A DNA stretch of 51,032 nt from Ruminiclostridium sp. (GCA_017941355.1 JAGAWN010000253.1:1-51032); one strand, 5' to 3'. Numbered from the stretch's first letter, positions 26,775 to 34,873 are shown. The notes: generated by a model from the sequence alone, not told the origin. Numbers and translations: made by a program.

Positions 26775-26873
26775 GGAACCGCTGATTAAATCGACATCAG
26801 AAATATAAGTGATTATATTATACGCTTTTCACGGTGTCGATTCTTGGGTAAAAGCGATTTAATCAGCGATTCC
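26775..26873. repeat. MITE-like inverted-repeat element
   Basis: A 19-base terminal inverted repeat with one mismatch (26775-26793 with 26855-26873, core CGCTGATTAAATCG) encloses about 61 bases with no open reading frame. Size and layout fit a miniature inverted-repeat element, but no target duplication was confirmed. Together with the hairpins and repeat listed separately it fills 26727-27191, which contains no gene that I can support. Confidence 0.45.
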
Positions 26874-26888
26874 TAAGAAATGTGTCCT

Positions 26889-26915
26889 CAACAACTGCCT
26901 TAATGGCAGTTGTTG
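26889..26915. other. Perfect 11-bp hairpin after the acyltransferase
   Basis: CAACAACTGCC pairs with GGCAGTTGTTG around a 5-base TTAAT loop. There is no T tract directly after it, so termination is possible but weak; it is the only hairpin near the 3' end of the plus-strand operon apart from the repeat at 26775. Confidence 0.4.
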
Positions 26916-26949
26916 TCTGAAAATCTGTTTTACAGAGATCGAAAACGAC

Positions 26950-26984
26950 AAAAAGAGCCGCTGTTCGCAATGAACAGCGGCTCT
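26950..26984 (-). terminator. Terminator for the receptor-permease fusion gene
   Basis: A 13-bp stem (26954-26966 with 26972-26984) and GCAAT loop, followed on the minus strand by TTTTT. It lies about 200 bases past the stop of the 27192-28751 gene. It can also close plus-strand transcripts. Confidence 0.75.
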
Positions 26985-27065
26985 CAGTCTGTCAATAAAG
27001 TCTTTTTTCTTTTCTCAGATGCTCGAATCTCCGTGAAACGGCATGGGTGCAGGGTGTCTCCCCGA
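26985..27065. repeat. Dispersed repeat, copy 1 (degenerate)
   Basis: Begins with CTGTCAATAAAGTC directly after a terminator hairpin, then contains CGAATCTCCGTGAAACGGC followed by ATGGGTGCAGGG. It shares the 25 bases 27024-27048 exactly with the copy at 37686. The right end is unclear; bases 27066-27191 share little with the other copies. Confidence 0.6.
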
Positions 27066-27191
27066 AAGCGGGGAGGTGGCGCTTGCGCCAGAGGGGCTGA
27101 CCGACAGACCTCCCTGCCGCGATATCAACGAATTCTTCATTGTGTGTCCGAAGATTATCCGCCATTTCGACACGCCCTTTGCCCGCGCGGC

Positions 27192-28751
27192 TTATTCTGC
27201 GGAAGCCCTTTTTCTCCGCGGATCGGCAGCTCTCAGCAAAAGCTTCAGCAGCATCGAAGCTAACCATGCGAGAATGAAGTATATTACAGCTGTGACGATC
27301 AGCGGGAAGAATGCTTCATAAGTGCGGCTGCGGATAATATCACTCATTTTCGTGAGATCCTGTATTGCTATGTAGCCGACCACAGAGGTTCCTTTAAGAA
27401 GAGAAATTATCTCCTGAATGTAAACGGGCGAGAACCGTTTTACAGCCTGCGGGAAAATAAAGCGGAAAAACGCAGCGTTTTCGCTGTAACCGAGAGCGAG
27501 AGCGGCTTCGCGCTGCCCGCCGTCTATGCTCTGTATGCCGGAGCGCATGATCTCCGACGCGTAAGCCCCGAAATTCAGCGAAAAGCCGACGATCGCCACC
27601 CACACCGCCGAAAGTCCGGACTTACCGAGGATAACATAGTAGAGTATCATCAGCAGGACAACTATCGGCGTACCCTGCAGCAGCTTGACATATATATTTG
27701 AGATCGCTGCCGCGAGAGCGCTTCCTGTACGCCGGAACATACATATCAGGAACGCCAGAACCGTTCCGAAGAGCGCAGACATCACGGTTATCAGGCAGGT
27801 GGTCACGATTCCCTCAAGTATGAGTTCCCAGCGATTCTCACGGATAAAGTTCTTTTCAAAGCTTGACGCTATCCCGACAAAGAAGCCATTGTTCTCTTCC
27901 CTGCCTGCGGCTCCGGCACTGCCGCAGGTGACTAACACAACATCGCTGCCGGATTCCCTGTCAGAGAAATACACGCTTTCGGCTCTCTCCGGTGTTACGG
28001 TGATGTTGGCGGAAGCCATGTCGTATTTTTCAGATGCTATACCGGGAATGACCGCCGAGAACGTCATTGTGTCGAATTTCGGCTGATAGCCGTATTGACG
28101 GCAGAACATTGTGACAAGCTCGATCTCATAACCGGTGAGTTCGCCGTTGTATGTGTATTCCCACGGGGGTGTTGCGCCGTCGCAGGCTATGTGCAGCGTA
28201 CCGTTCTCACCGCTGAATCCTGTCATATCGACCGACTGCTCCAAAGCGCCGTCCGTCCATTTGTCCAGCAGGCTTTCCATTGTACCGTCCGCGGAGACCA
28301 CGGCAATGAACTCATTTACCTTGTCCCGCAGCGCTGCACCCTTTTCGGTCTTTGGAAAGGCGAAAGCAAAGGGGGTCTCCTCAGCCTTTTCGTCGAGGCA
28401 AAACAGTCCGGGGTTCTCCGCGGTCATTGTCTTGGCCTGATCCGATGACATCAGGTATCCGTCTATTTTGCCGGTCACTGTGGCAAGAGCAAGATCGGCT
28501 GACGCATCGAAATACACATACTCCGCGTCCGGGAAAACTTTTTGTGCCGTAGGCTCATAGGCGCTTCCGGTAAGAATACCGATCCTCTTGTCGGCAAAAT
28601 AGGATAACGGGGTCTCTGTTGTGACTGCTGAGTCTGAAGATCCGTTTGTTTCACTGCCTGCAGAGATCACGGCAAAAATGACTGCTGCGGCAATAATTGC
28701 TGTTATAACGGCAATGATTATTATATCAACCGCTGTGGTTTTCTTTCTCAT
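27192..28751 (-). CDS. ABC receptor-permease fusion with a permuted binding domain
   Basis: 519 residues. Start ATG 28751 with AAGGAG seven bases upstream; the reading frame extends further but lacks a start signal. Residues 1-25 form a membrane/signal helix. A binding domain follows with the usual C-terminal half first (DKRIGILTGSAY near 50, then SADGTMESLLDKW) and the usual N-terminal half second (GTLHIACDGATPPWEY, ITVTPERAESVYFSD). A membrane permease domain of about 215 residues follows (LQGTPIVVLLMILYY, EAALALGYSENAAFFR loop). The fusion keeps receptor and channel together; no ATPase is adjacent, so the one at 14222 or a distant gene may serve it. Amino acid substrate inferred from family. 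Confidence 0.88.
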   Translation of the reverse strand: MRKKTTAVDIIIIAVITAIIAAAVIFAVISAGSETNGSSDSAVTTETPLSYFADKRIGILTGSAYEPTAQKVFPDAEYVYFDASADLALATVTGKIDGYLMSSDQAKTMTAENPGLFCLDEKAEETPFAFAFPKTEKGAALRDKVNEFIAVVSADGTMESLLDKWTDGALEQSVDMTGFSGENGTLHIACDGATPPWEYTYNGELTGYEIELVTMFCRQYGYQPKFDTMTFSAVIPGIASEKYDMASANITVTPERAESVYFSDRESGSDVVLVTCGSAGAAGREENNGFFVGIASSFEKNFIRENRWELILEGIVTTCLITVMSALFGTVLAFLICMFRRTGSALAAAISNIYVKLLQGTPIVVLLMILYYVILGKSGLSAVWVAIVGFSLNFGAYASEIMRSGIQSIDGGQREAALALGYSENAAFFRFIFPQAVKRFSPVYIQEIISLLKGTSVVGYIAIQDLTKMSDIIRSRTYEAFFPLIVTAVIYFILAWLASMLLKLLLRAADPRRKRASAE

Positions 28752-28802
28752 GGGCTTCTCCTTCAAAGGATATTCTTTCCTGTACTTTACGGTATAATGT
28801 TT

Positions 28803-28832
28803 ATTATAACACAAATCTGTGCAATAAAGCAA
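28803..28832 (-). promoter_or_regulatory. Promoter for the receptor-permease fusion
   Basis: Minus strand TTGCTT (28827-28832), 18-base spacer, TATAAT (28803-28808), 52 bases upstream of ATG 28751. Confidence 0.6.
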
Positions 28833-28929
28833 GCATATTAGTTTTTTATGATTCAGCAATACCTCATTTTCTGCATTATGCACAAAACATGAGTGTTTTC
28901 GGTTTTCATATTTACAATTCAGAAAACGT

Positions 28930-28958
28930 TTGCGTTTTATCCGATAATGTGCTATAAT
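28930..28958 (+). promoter_or_regulatory. Promoter for the tyrosine phosphatase gene
   Basis: TTGCGT (28930-28935), 17-base spacer, TATAAT (28953-28958), 43 bases upstream of ATG 29002, which has AAAGGAG. Divergent from the promoter at 28803. Confidence 0.65.
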
Positions 28959-29001
28959 AAAACAGTAACAGTCAGCATACGCATCGAAAGGAGAACACAG
29001 C

Positions 29002-29883
29002 ATGGCATTTGAACACAGGCAGAGCATAGGGCTTGTCGGGATCCGGAATGCCCGCGAACTCGGCGGATATCCGGCAGGAGACGGTCTATCCGTAAAAAAA
29101 GGCGTTTTTCTGCGCACGGCAAAGCTTTCAAGCGGAACGGAGGAAGATCTCGGACGGCTCAGAGATGTATATAAACTTGCCGAGATTATTGACCTGCGCT
29201 CTGCAGATGAGATAAACGGTTCACAGGAGAACTCCATGTATTCCGGAAGTACGGAGCCAGACCCGGATCCCGTCATAGAAGATGTGAAATACATAAATCT
29301 TCCGGTGCTGGATATGCGCAAACAGCTCGAAAAAAGCGCGGAACTCTATGCTTCCTTAAATATGGAAGAACTGAAAAAAATGGATATCGTCCAGATACTT
29401 ACACTTTCCATAGATGCCGGGATCATAGGGGACGAAATGTACAATGATTTCGTCTTTGAGGAAGCCGGAAAGAAGAATTACAGCCTGATGTTCCGGGAAT
29501 TGCTTTCGCTTGACGAGGGCAGATCTGTGCTTTTCCACTGCACGCAGGGAAAGGACAGGACAGGTATCGCCGCTATGCTGATCCTCTCCGCGCTGGGAGT
29601 GCCGGAGGATATGATCGTTGAAGATTATATGCTTACGAACGAATTCAACAGCGAACTGATAGAAAAGGAACGTATGATGCTCGAAAAGTCCGGAAGAGTC
29701 CCGCCCGAAAAACAGAGATCCTATATCATGGCGCTTGACGGAGTGGAAAGGTCAACCATGACGAATGTTATCGCCCGCCTCAAAGAGCGGTACGGCTCGG
29801 TCATAAACTATATTGTAAAGGAACTCGGGATATCTGAAAGCGAACTGGAGCAACTGCGCGAAAAATATCTGACCCGGGAATAA
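29002..29883 (+). CDS. Tyrosine-protein phosphatase (dual-specificity type)
   Basis: 293 residues. The loop HCTQGKDRTG near residue 180 is the C-x5-R active site, and the N-terminus RNARELGGYPAGDG matches the Y_phosphatase3 family (IphP/LipA-like). This family dephosphorylates proteins or phosphoinositides; the substrate is unknown here. No signal peptide, so cytoplasmic. The locus also encodes a BY-kinase at 33050, a possible partner, but it is 3 kb away and not in an operon with it. Confidence 0.88.
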   Translation: MAFEHRQSIGLVGIRNARELGGYPAGDGLSVKKGVFLRTAKLSSGTEEDLGRLRDVYKLAEIIDLRSADEINGSQENSMYSGSTEPDPDPVIEDVKYINLPVLDMRKQLEKSAELYASLNMEELKKMDIVQILTLSIDAGIIGDEMYNDFVFEEAGKKNYSLMFRELLSLDEGRSVLFHCTQGKDRTGIAAMLILSALGVPEDMIVEDYMLTNEFNSELIEKERMMLEKSGRVPPEKQRSYIMALDGVERSTMTNVIARLKERYGSVINYIVKELGISESELEQLREKYLTRE

Positions 29884-29938
29884 ATGCGGTACCGCGCCGG
29901 CGGAACTGCGCATCGACAGACATTAAGCACGCTGCCGG

Positions 29939-29968
29939 TTGACAAATGCCGGAGGTATCTGTTATAAT
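29939..29968 (+). promoter_or_regulatory. Promoter for the PNPOx-like gene
   Basis: TTGACA (29939-29944), 18-base spacer, TATAAT (29963-29968), 50 bases before ATG 30019. Confidence 0.75.
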
Positions 29969-30018
29969 AGTATCAGCGGCTTATAACCGTGATAATAACC
30001 ATTGGAGGTTCAGTTTAT

Positions 30019-30420
30019 ATGGAAAACATCGAAAAAGTATGCAGTTTTCTCGATAAGGCAGGAACATACTATCTTGCCACAACAGAAAATGACCAGCCGA
30101 GAGTAAGACCTTTCGGAACCGTTCTTTTACACGGCGGAAAGCTCTACATAGAAACCGGGAAGTCAAAGTCGGTATCCAAGCAGTTAGCAGCCAACCCGAA
30201 AGCGGAGATCTGCGCTTTTGACGGAGAAAAATGGCTTCGCGTGTCCGGAGAGCTTATAAATGACGACGACAGGGACGTAAAAGTTGCTATGCTTGAAAAA
30301 ATGCCGTCGCTTAAAGCCATGTACAGCCCGGACGACGGAAATATGCAGATGTTGTTCTTCAGAAACGCGACTGCTACATTCAGTTCATTCACGGCTGCGC
30401 CCGAAACATTTACTTTCTGA
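30019..30420 (+). CDS. Pyridoxamine 5'-phosphate oxidase-fold flavoprotein
   Basis: 133 residues in the small split-barrel PNPOx-like family, FMN or F420/heme binding. Start ATG 30019 is preferred because GGAGG lies ten bases upstream. Visible pattern: TYYLATTENDQPRVRPFG near residue 17 and GKLYIETGKSKSVSKQLAANPKAEIC. Function of the family in Clostridia is unclear, often redox or detoxifying. Followed 47 bases later by a YdcF-type lipoprotein with AAAGAGGTG, probably the same transcript. Confidence 0.8.
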   Translation: MENIEKVCSFLDKAGTYYLATTENDQPRVRPFGTVLLHGGKLYIETGKSKSVSKQLAANPKAEICAFDGEKWLRVSGELINDDDRDVKVAMLEKMPSLKAMYSPDDGNMQMLFFRNATATFSSFTAAPETFTF

Positions 30421-30467
30421 TAAAACTCATTCCGACCCGGCAATCCCGGATAAAGAGGTGATCGACA

Positions 30468-31382
30468 ATGAAAAAGCAGATCGCACTGATCGCCGCTGCC
30501 GCAGTTATGACTGTATCGGGCTGTTCCGCAGCACCCGCACAAAACGCACCGTCTGACACGACGATCTCCGGTGAAGCAGCACCGGAGCCGGGATCCGCAA
30601 ATACGCAGGAACTTATCGAACAGATAATCACATATCACGGCTGCTACGGAAGCGAAGCTGACAGCAAAGTCAGCGGACTGCTTGCGGAACTTTCCGCAAA
30701 GGACAGCAGGCAGGGCAAGCTGTGGACGGATATAATGGACTACTGGGATCACGCAAACACCGATCTCCAGGTCAATATCGACAAGCTGCCGGAGGGGCTT
30801 CCGGACGATGATACAATGGCTCTTACGGTTCTCGGGTTTGAACTGAACGACGACGGCACTATGCAGGACGAACTTATCGGGAGACTCACTGTGGCTCTCG
30901 CCTGCGCAAAGCAGTACCCCAATGCCTATGTCATCTGCACCGGCGGCGGAACCGCGAAAAACGCTCCCGATGTGACAGAAGGCGGTCTTATGGGAGAGTG
31001 GCTGCTTGAGCATGGTCTTGACGAGAACAGACTGATCGTTGAGGACAAGTCGCACACAACAGCGGAAAACGCGGTCAATTCCTACAACATTCTGCTGAAA
31101 GACTATCCGCAGGTAGATTCGGTAGTCCTTATCAGCAGCAGTTATCATATTGCTTGGGGTTCGCTGCTGTTTGAATCCGCGTTTATGAAGTCTGCGTCCG
31201 AAAACGGCACGCCGGATATCCATGTTATCTCGAACTGCTCATGCGAAATAGAAAATGACATCTATCTGCGGGAAGAAATACTGCGCTGGGAAACCGGCGG
31301 TATGCTGCAAATGGTAGGAAACGACGCTCTTGCAATGCAGTATTACTTCGACTATGAGAATGTGCAGAAGCCGATACTGTGA
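30468..31382 (+). CDS. YdcF/ElyC-family (DUF218) lipoprotein
   Basis: 304 residues. Lipobox SGC at residue 19 (Cys19), then a Ser/Ala/Pro linker to about 45. The DUF218 domain carries CTGGGTAKNAPDVTEGGLM near residue 160, LIVEDKSHTTAENAVN near 190 and LISSSYHIAWGS near 225, as in YdcF, SanA and ElyC, which act in envelope and sugar-nucleotide processes but whose chemistry is not settled. Membrane-anchored on the outer face by its lipid. Confidence 0.82.
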   Translation: MKKQIALIAAAAVMTVSGCSAAPAQNAPSDTTISGEAAPEPGSANTQELIEQIITYHGCYGSEADSKVSGLLAELSAKDSRQGKLWTDIMDYWDHANTDLQVNIDKLPEGLPDDDTMALTVLGFELNDDGTMQDELIGRLTVALACAKQYPNAYVICTGGGTAKNAPDVTEGGLMGEWLLEHGLDENRLIVEDKSHTTAENAVNSYNILLKDYPQVDSVVLISSSYHIAWGSLLFESAFMKSASENGTPDIHVISNCSCEIENDIYLREEILRWETGGMLQMVGNDALAMQYYFDYENVQKPIL

Positions 31383-31456
31383 CAATTCAGCAGGAATGTC
31401 CGGTGCCGCCTTTCCGGGGTTTCGGACATTCACTGCATTTTTATTTCAGTATCCAC

Positions 31457-31485
31457 TTGACATTTGCCGGATTTATTGGTATATT
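31457..31485 (+). promoter_or_regulatory. Promoter for tRNA-Ala
   Basis: TTGACA (31457-31462), 17-base spacer, TATATT (31480-31485), about 50 bases upstream of the tRNA. Confidence 0.8.
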
Positions 31486-31538
31486 ATTAGTAGTGAGTTC
31501 GGGAACGACAGTCTGCCGTACTTTAGAATCTCAGCAAC

Positions 31539-31614
31539 GGGGCATTGGCGCAGTTGGGAGCGCGCCACACTGGCAGTGTGGAGGTCACGGGTTCGAATCC
31601 CGTATGCTCCACCA
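31539..31614 (+). tRNA. tRNA-Ala (anticodon GGC)
   Basis: 76 bases including an encoded CCA. The acceptor stem GGGGCAT pairs with ATGCTCC and includes the G3-U70 wobble pair that identifies alanine tRNA. Anticodon stem CCACA/TGTGG encloses loop CTGGCAG, anticodon GGC. The T arm GTTCGAATC is standard. Its own promoter lies upstream and four terminator-like hairpins follow. Confidence 0.95.
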
Positions 31615-31633
31615 CGGGCATTCGCCCGTTTCA

Positions 31634-31667
31634 CCGTCCGTTACTTTTCAGTAACGGGCGGCTTTTT
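31634..31667 (+). terminator. First terminator after tRNA-Ala
   Basis: CCGTCCGTTAC pairs with GTAACGGGCGG (one G-U pair), loop TTTTCA, then CTTTTT. Strong intrinsic terminator. Confidence 0.9.
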
Positions 31668-31736
31668 CTGCCTCGCAGCCCGGAGTTTTCAAAGATCTAA
31701 AGCGTTCGGCAGATACACGGGCATTCGCCCGTTTCA

Positions 31737-31770
31737 CCGTCCGTTGCTTTTCAGTAACGGGCGGCTTTTT
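31737..31770 (+). terminator. Second terminator after tRNA-Ala
   Basis: Copy of the first inside the 103-bp duplication, with one base change in the left arm, again followed by CTTTTT. Confidence 0.85.
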
Positions 31771-31842
31771 CTGCCTCGCAGCCCGGAGTTTTCAAAGATC
31801 TAAAGCGTTCGGCAGAGACAGCAGCGTGACGCTGCACCCAGT

Positions 31843-31875
31843 CCGTATGGCAGTTATCTGCTATACGGTATTTTT
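31843..31875 (+). terminator. Third terminator-like hairpin
   Basis: CCGTATGGCAG pairs with CTGCTATACGG (one wobble), loop TTAT, then TATTTTT and CTGCCTCGC, the same tail sequence that follows the first two terminators. Confidence 0.75.
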
Positions 31876-31942
31876 CTGCCTCGCTGTCCGGAGTTCATAT
31901 ATACTATTTGCAGCGCAATCACAGCCCGCGACGGTGCCGCCG

Positions 31943-31978
31943 ATACCATGGGGCAGTTTACTGCTCCACGGTATTTTT
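31943..31978 (+). terminator. Fourth terminator-like hairpin
   Basis: ATACCATGGGGCAG pairs imperfectly with CTGCTCCACGGTAT, loop TTTA, followed by TTTTAT. Similar to the third hairpin in its inner arms GGCAG and CTGC. Confidence 0.6.
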
Positions 31979-32081
31979 ATTTCTCGCGGACGTTATTCTC
32001 TTCTTATGAAAAGCAGTTCACTCCGGTTTGTTTCTTGAAACGTCACAAACACACAATCGGATTTCCGGAAAGGAAGGCTAT

Positions 32082-32471
32082 TCACTTCGGTGCGTCCGCC
32101 GATCTCGCTTTTTCACATTCCTTTCTGTGAAACAATTCGCGGACACCGACGGCAATAAGAAGCAGTGCGAACACATACCGCAGCGCCTGCGCGTCCAGTG
32201 CGCTGCCCGCCAGCAGTCCAAGCACAGCGCCTATCGAGCCTGCCGCGGCAGCATAAGGTATGACCGAGCTGTCGATAAGCCCGCTTTTCATACTGATAAG
32301 CATGGACACAAACGCCGTCGGTATGAAGAACAGCAGATTGGCAGCCCGCACCTCAGGTGCGCTTATCCCCGTCCAAGTCAGATACAGTATAAGCACAAAC
32401 CCGCCGCCAAGCCCCATAGCGCCCGCCATTCCCGCGGCAAATCCCGCTATGACGGGAAATATCCAGCTCAT
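32082..32471 (-). CDS. Half-size TauE/SafE transporter, second of pair
   Basis: 129 residues and about four membrane segments, N-terminus GFAAGMAGAMGLGGGFVLI carrying the glycine-rich TauE/SafE (TSUP) repeat motif. Full transporters have two such repeats in 240-270 residues. It overlaps its partner (32468-32827) by ATGA, so the two are co-translated and likely pair as a dimer. Family members export sulfite, sulfoacetate or other organic anions; substrate unknown here. Confidence 0.82.
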   Translation of the reverse strand: MSWIFPVIAGFAAGMAGAMGLGGGFVLILYLTWTGISAPEVRAANLLFFIPTAFVSMLISMKSGLIDSSVIPYAAAAGSIGAVLGLLAGSALDAQALRYVFALLLIAVGVRELFHRKECEKARSADAPK

Positions 32472-32827
32472 TGCAGCAATATCCTCCCTCCCGAATATAT
32501 CAGCAAAACTCCGAAGATACGACGCAGTACATCATTGTCAGTCCTCCGGAGCAGCAATGCGCCTGCCGCCGCTCCGACAACTCCCGCCGGAAGCAGCGGC
32601 TTCACCGTCTCAACCGGAAAATACCCCAGCACCGCGTTTCCTACAGCGGAGACAATGCTCAAAAAAAACATTATCGCCGCCGAAAGCGCGTGGCATTTCT
32701 TCGCGTCTGCTCCGTCCCCTCCGAGGATCGGCACCGCTGCCGAACCTCCGCCTGAACCGAACAGTCCGTTCAATATCCCGCCGACGAATCCTGCGGCTGC
32801 CGCGCGGGGTTTTGTTATATCTTTCAT
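32468..32827 (-). CDS. Half-size TauE/SafE transporter, first of pair
   Basis: 119 residues with the repeat motif GFVGGILNGLFGSGGGSAAVPIL near residue 14 and three to four membrane segments. Its stop overlaps the next start by four bases. Both halves face the same way, and neither is a fragment of a frame-shifted single gene since each has its own start context. Confidence 0.82.
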   Translation of the reverse strand: MKDITKPRAAAAGFVGGILNGLFGSGGGSAAVPILGGDGADAKKCHALSAAIMFFLSIVSAVGNAVLGYFPVETVKPLLPAGVVGAAAGALLLRRTDNDVLRRIFGVLLIYSGGRILLQ

Positions 32828-32927
32828 AATTGCACCCGAATAACTTGTAGTATAATATCTCCACGGTCATATACAATATGTTGATAAAAATCGTGTGAAA
32901 CCAAAGAAAACTTGCAAAATCAACCTG

Positions 32928-32964
32928 TTCACATATTGACAAAATGTGAATAATGCTTTATAAT
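32928..32964 (+). promoter_or_regulatory. Promoter with overlapping inverted repeat, BY-kinase locus
   Basis: TTGACA (32936-32941), 17-base spacer, TATAAT (32959-32964). An inverted repeat TTCACAT / ATGTGAA (32928-32934 and 32944-32950) straddles the -35 hexamer, a placement typical of an operator. A leader of about 80 bases precedes the TTG start at 33050. Confidence 0.7.
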
Positions 32965-33049
32965 ATACTATGTAGCGGTACGCTCTGCGGTTAGATACAT
33001 CATACTGTACCCGGGCGCAAAGAATTTTCCGAAAGGAGCAGCTCAAGAC

Positions 33050-33790
33050 TTGCAAGGCTTTGATCCTGTTACAAGACAGTTTATCCTTAACGAGAATACA
33101 CCGTTTATTATTACCGAGTCATATTCAAAAATACGCACCAATATTCTGGCAGCATTAAATGACAGCCCTTACAAATCCGTTGTCATAACAAGTCAGTGCC
33201 GCGATGAGGGAAAAACTACCACAGCCATTAATCTTGCTCTGATGTTCAGCAGACTGGATAAGCGCGTTCTGCTTATCGACGCGGATCTGCGCCGCTCCGG
33301 AGTCCACGATATGCTGCGGCTCAAAAACCATTTCGGTCTCAGTACAGTTCTTACACGCGAAACCGATATCTACAGCGGCATAAGCGTTGATGTCAGGAAG
33401 AATTTCCATGTAATGCCGGCAGGTCCCGGCGCCGCAAGTCCCTCAGATCTTCTCGCGGGCGCGGAGACCGAGCGGTTGGTGCGCATGATGTACGATTATT
33501 ACGATTTTATTGTTATAGACACGCCGCCGCTGTGCATTGCGAACGATTCGCTGCTGTTCGGCGGATTTACAGGCGGCACAGCGCTTGTCCTGCGCGAAAA
33601 CAAAACCACCCACTCCGAACTTCGTGACGCGCTCTCAACCATATCCCTGTCAAAAGCGAAATTTCTCGGAGTGATAAAAACGTACTGTTCGGTTAAATAC
33701 GACAAGAGCAGCGACTATAAAAGCTCTATCGACGAGAATGCCGATCTTCCGGGTGACCGCGAGGGCGACAGTGCGTATGACGATATGTAA
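33050..33790 (+). CDS. CpsD/CapB-type BY-kinase (tyrosine autokinase)
   Basis: 246 residues. TTG start at 33050 with AAAGGAG upstream. P-loop SQCRDEGKTTTAINLA near residue 46, Walker A' VLLIDADLRR near 75, Walker B FIVIDTPPL near 158. The C-terminus has several tyrosines (TYCSVKY, DYKSS, AYDDM) as in the autophosphorylated tail of the family. These kinases tune capsule or exopolysaccharide polymerisation with a membrane activator (CapA/YveK type), which is missing next to it. The EpsG-like gene follows after 3 bases. Confidence 0.88.
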   Translation: MQGFDPVTRQFILNENTPFIITESYSKIRTNILAALNDSPYKSVVITSQCRDEGKTTTAINLALMFSRLDKRVLLIDADLRRSGVHDMLRLKNHFGLSTVLTRETDIYSGISVDVRKNFHVMPAGPGAASPSDLLAGAETERLVRMMYDYYDFIVIDTPPLCIANDSLLFGGFTGGTALVLRENKTTHSELRDALSTISLSKAKFLGVIKTYCSVKYDKSSDYKSSIDENADLPGDREGDSAYDDM

Positions 33791-33793
33791 CTG

Positions 33794-34873
33794 ATGATAA
33801 TTCTTGTTATTGTTCCGATCCTGCTTTGCGGATTCGGGATTGTCTGCGAAAAGACCGACAGACGGGGGTTTTTCTGTGCAGCCGCGGCACTGTGCGTTTT
33901 CGCGGTGTGCGGACTGTCAACTCTGGACGGCTTCAACGGAGATGAGGGAAACCGTTATTCGGTTCTTAATATGTTCGTCGGAGACATGAGTTTCAGCCAG
34001 CTGACGACTGCGGAGGCTCCCCCCGCGTACATGCTGATAATGAAGATCTGCATGAGTTACGGCGCGGATTTCATAGTGTTCCCGATAGTCGTCGCCTGCA
34101 TACAGTCGGTAATTGCGGCTTTTGCCGTTTACTCCTGCTGCGAAACGCCCTACGCGGGCGCAGCCGTTCTTGCGGCTTGCTTTCTGCCGGTGTTTTTCGC
34201 GGGTTCATCACTTTTCACTGCGGCTCTGATCTGTCTCGCAGGATCGGGATTTGTCAGAGAACGCCGTTTTTTCAGATTGGCGGCGGTAATACTCGCGGCA
34301 GCCTGCTTTGATACATCGGCACTGCTGCTGATACCGCTTTACCTTATAATTGCAATACCGGTACCGCTCGTATCGGCGCTGTGGTCTGCCGTTGCAGCGG
34401 TTCTCGCCGTGCTGTTCCCGGACGCGGTCACGGCAGTTACCGAAGCTCTCGGCAGCGGGCTTCATACGTCAGCCGACATTCCCGCCGGCTGCGCGGTGAT
34501 CGCGGTGATCGCCGCCTTGCTCGGACTGCTGATTTACCCGATGTATAAAAACCGCGGCGGCAGCTATGAGAAACTGGTGAATGTGCTGACCTGCGGAGCT
34601 TGTATGACTGCGGCAGCCGCGTTTGACGGCAGACTGTCGGGTGTCGCGCTTATGCTTATGATGATGTCGGCAGTGCCGCTCGCTCCCGAAGCTTACGCAA
34701 TAGGAAGCAGGTTTACCGGGATCGTTTTCCCGTCGGAAAAAGGGCTTTCGGGCAAGGTGTTCCTCGCGGTATGCACGGTTCTGATAACAGGGGTCTGCGC
34801 TTACTTCGTCTATGGCTGCGGCTTCGGAACAGAAGCATACGAAACGTCAATAAGGACGGTGCTGGGGCAATGA
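33794..34873 (+). CDS. EpsG-like polytopic membrane protein
   Basis: 359 residues, about ten transmembrane segments. The loop NGDEGNRYSVLNMF after segment two resembles the EpsG polysaccharide polymerase loop. I cannot exclude another polytopic family. It follows the BY-kinase by three bases and overlaps the next gene by ATGA, so it belongs to one operon. Role suggested: polymerisation of a surface polysaccharide (inference). Confidence 0.6.
   Translation: MIILVIVPILLCGFGIVCEKTDRRGFFCAAAALCVFAVCGLSTLDGFNGDEGNRYSVLNMFVGDMSFSQLTTAEAPPAYMLIMKICMSYGADFIVFPIVVACIQSVIAAFAVYSCCETPYAGAAVLAACFLPVFFAGSSLFTAALICLAGSGFVRERRFFRLAAVILAAACFDTSALLLIPLYLIIAIPVPLVSALWSAVAAVLAVLFPDAVTAVTEALGSGLHTSADIPAGCAVIAVIAALLGLLIYPMYKNRGGSYEKLVNVLTCGACMTAAAAFDGRLSGVALMLMMMSAVPLAPEAYAIGSRFTGIVFPSEKGLSGKVFLAVCTVLITGVCAYFVYGCGFGTEAYETSIRTVLGQ

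Larger units (their letters stand above)
31613..31818. repeat. Tandem duplication of 103 bp after the tRNA
   Basis: Two copies (31613-31715 and 31716-31818) start with CACGGGCATTCGCCC, overlapping the last bases of the tRNA in copy one, and end with GCGTTCGGCAGA plus two variable bases. They differ at only a few positions. Each copy carries one terminator, so the repeat doubles the terminator. No gene is visible in 31615-32081, which otherwise holds two more hairpins. Confidence 0.85.

Noticed and set aside
28752-29321. N-terminal extension of the receptor-permease fusion
   Set aside because: The region lies opposite the phosphatase gene and its promoter; AAGGAG and ATG at 28751 mark the true start.
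31613-31818. Attachment site of an integrated element at the tRNA end
   Set aside because: The repeat starts at the tRNA 3' end, but there is no integrase, no cargo gene and only a 103-bp period, so simple tandem duplication fits better.
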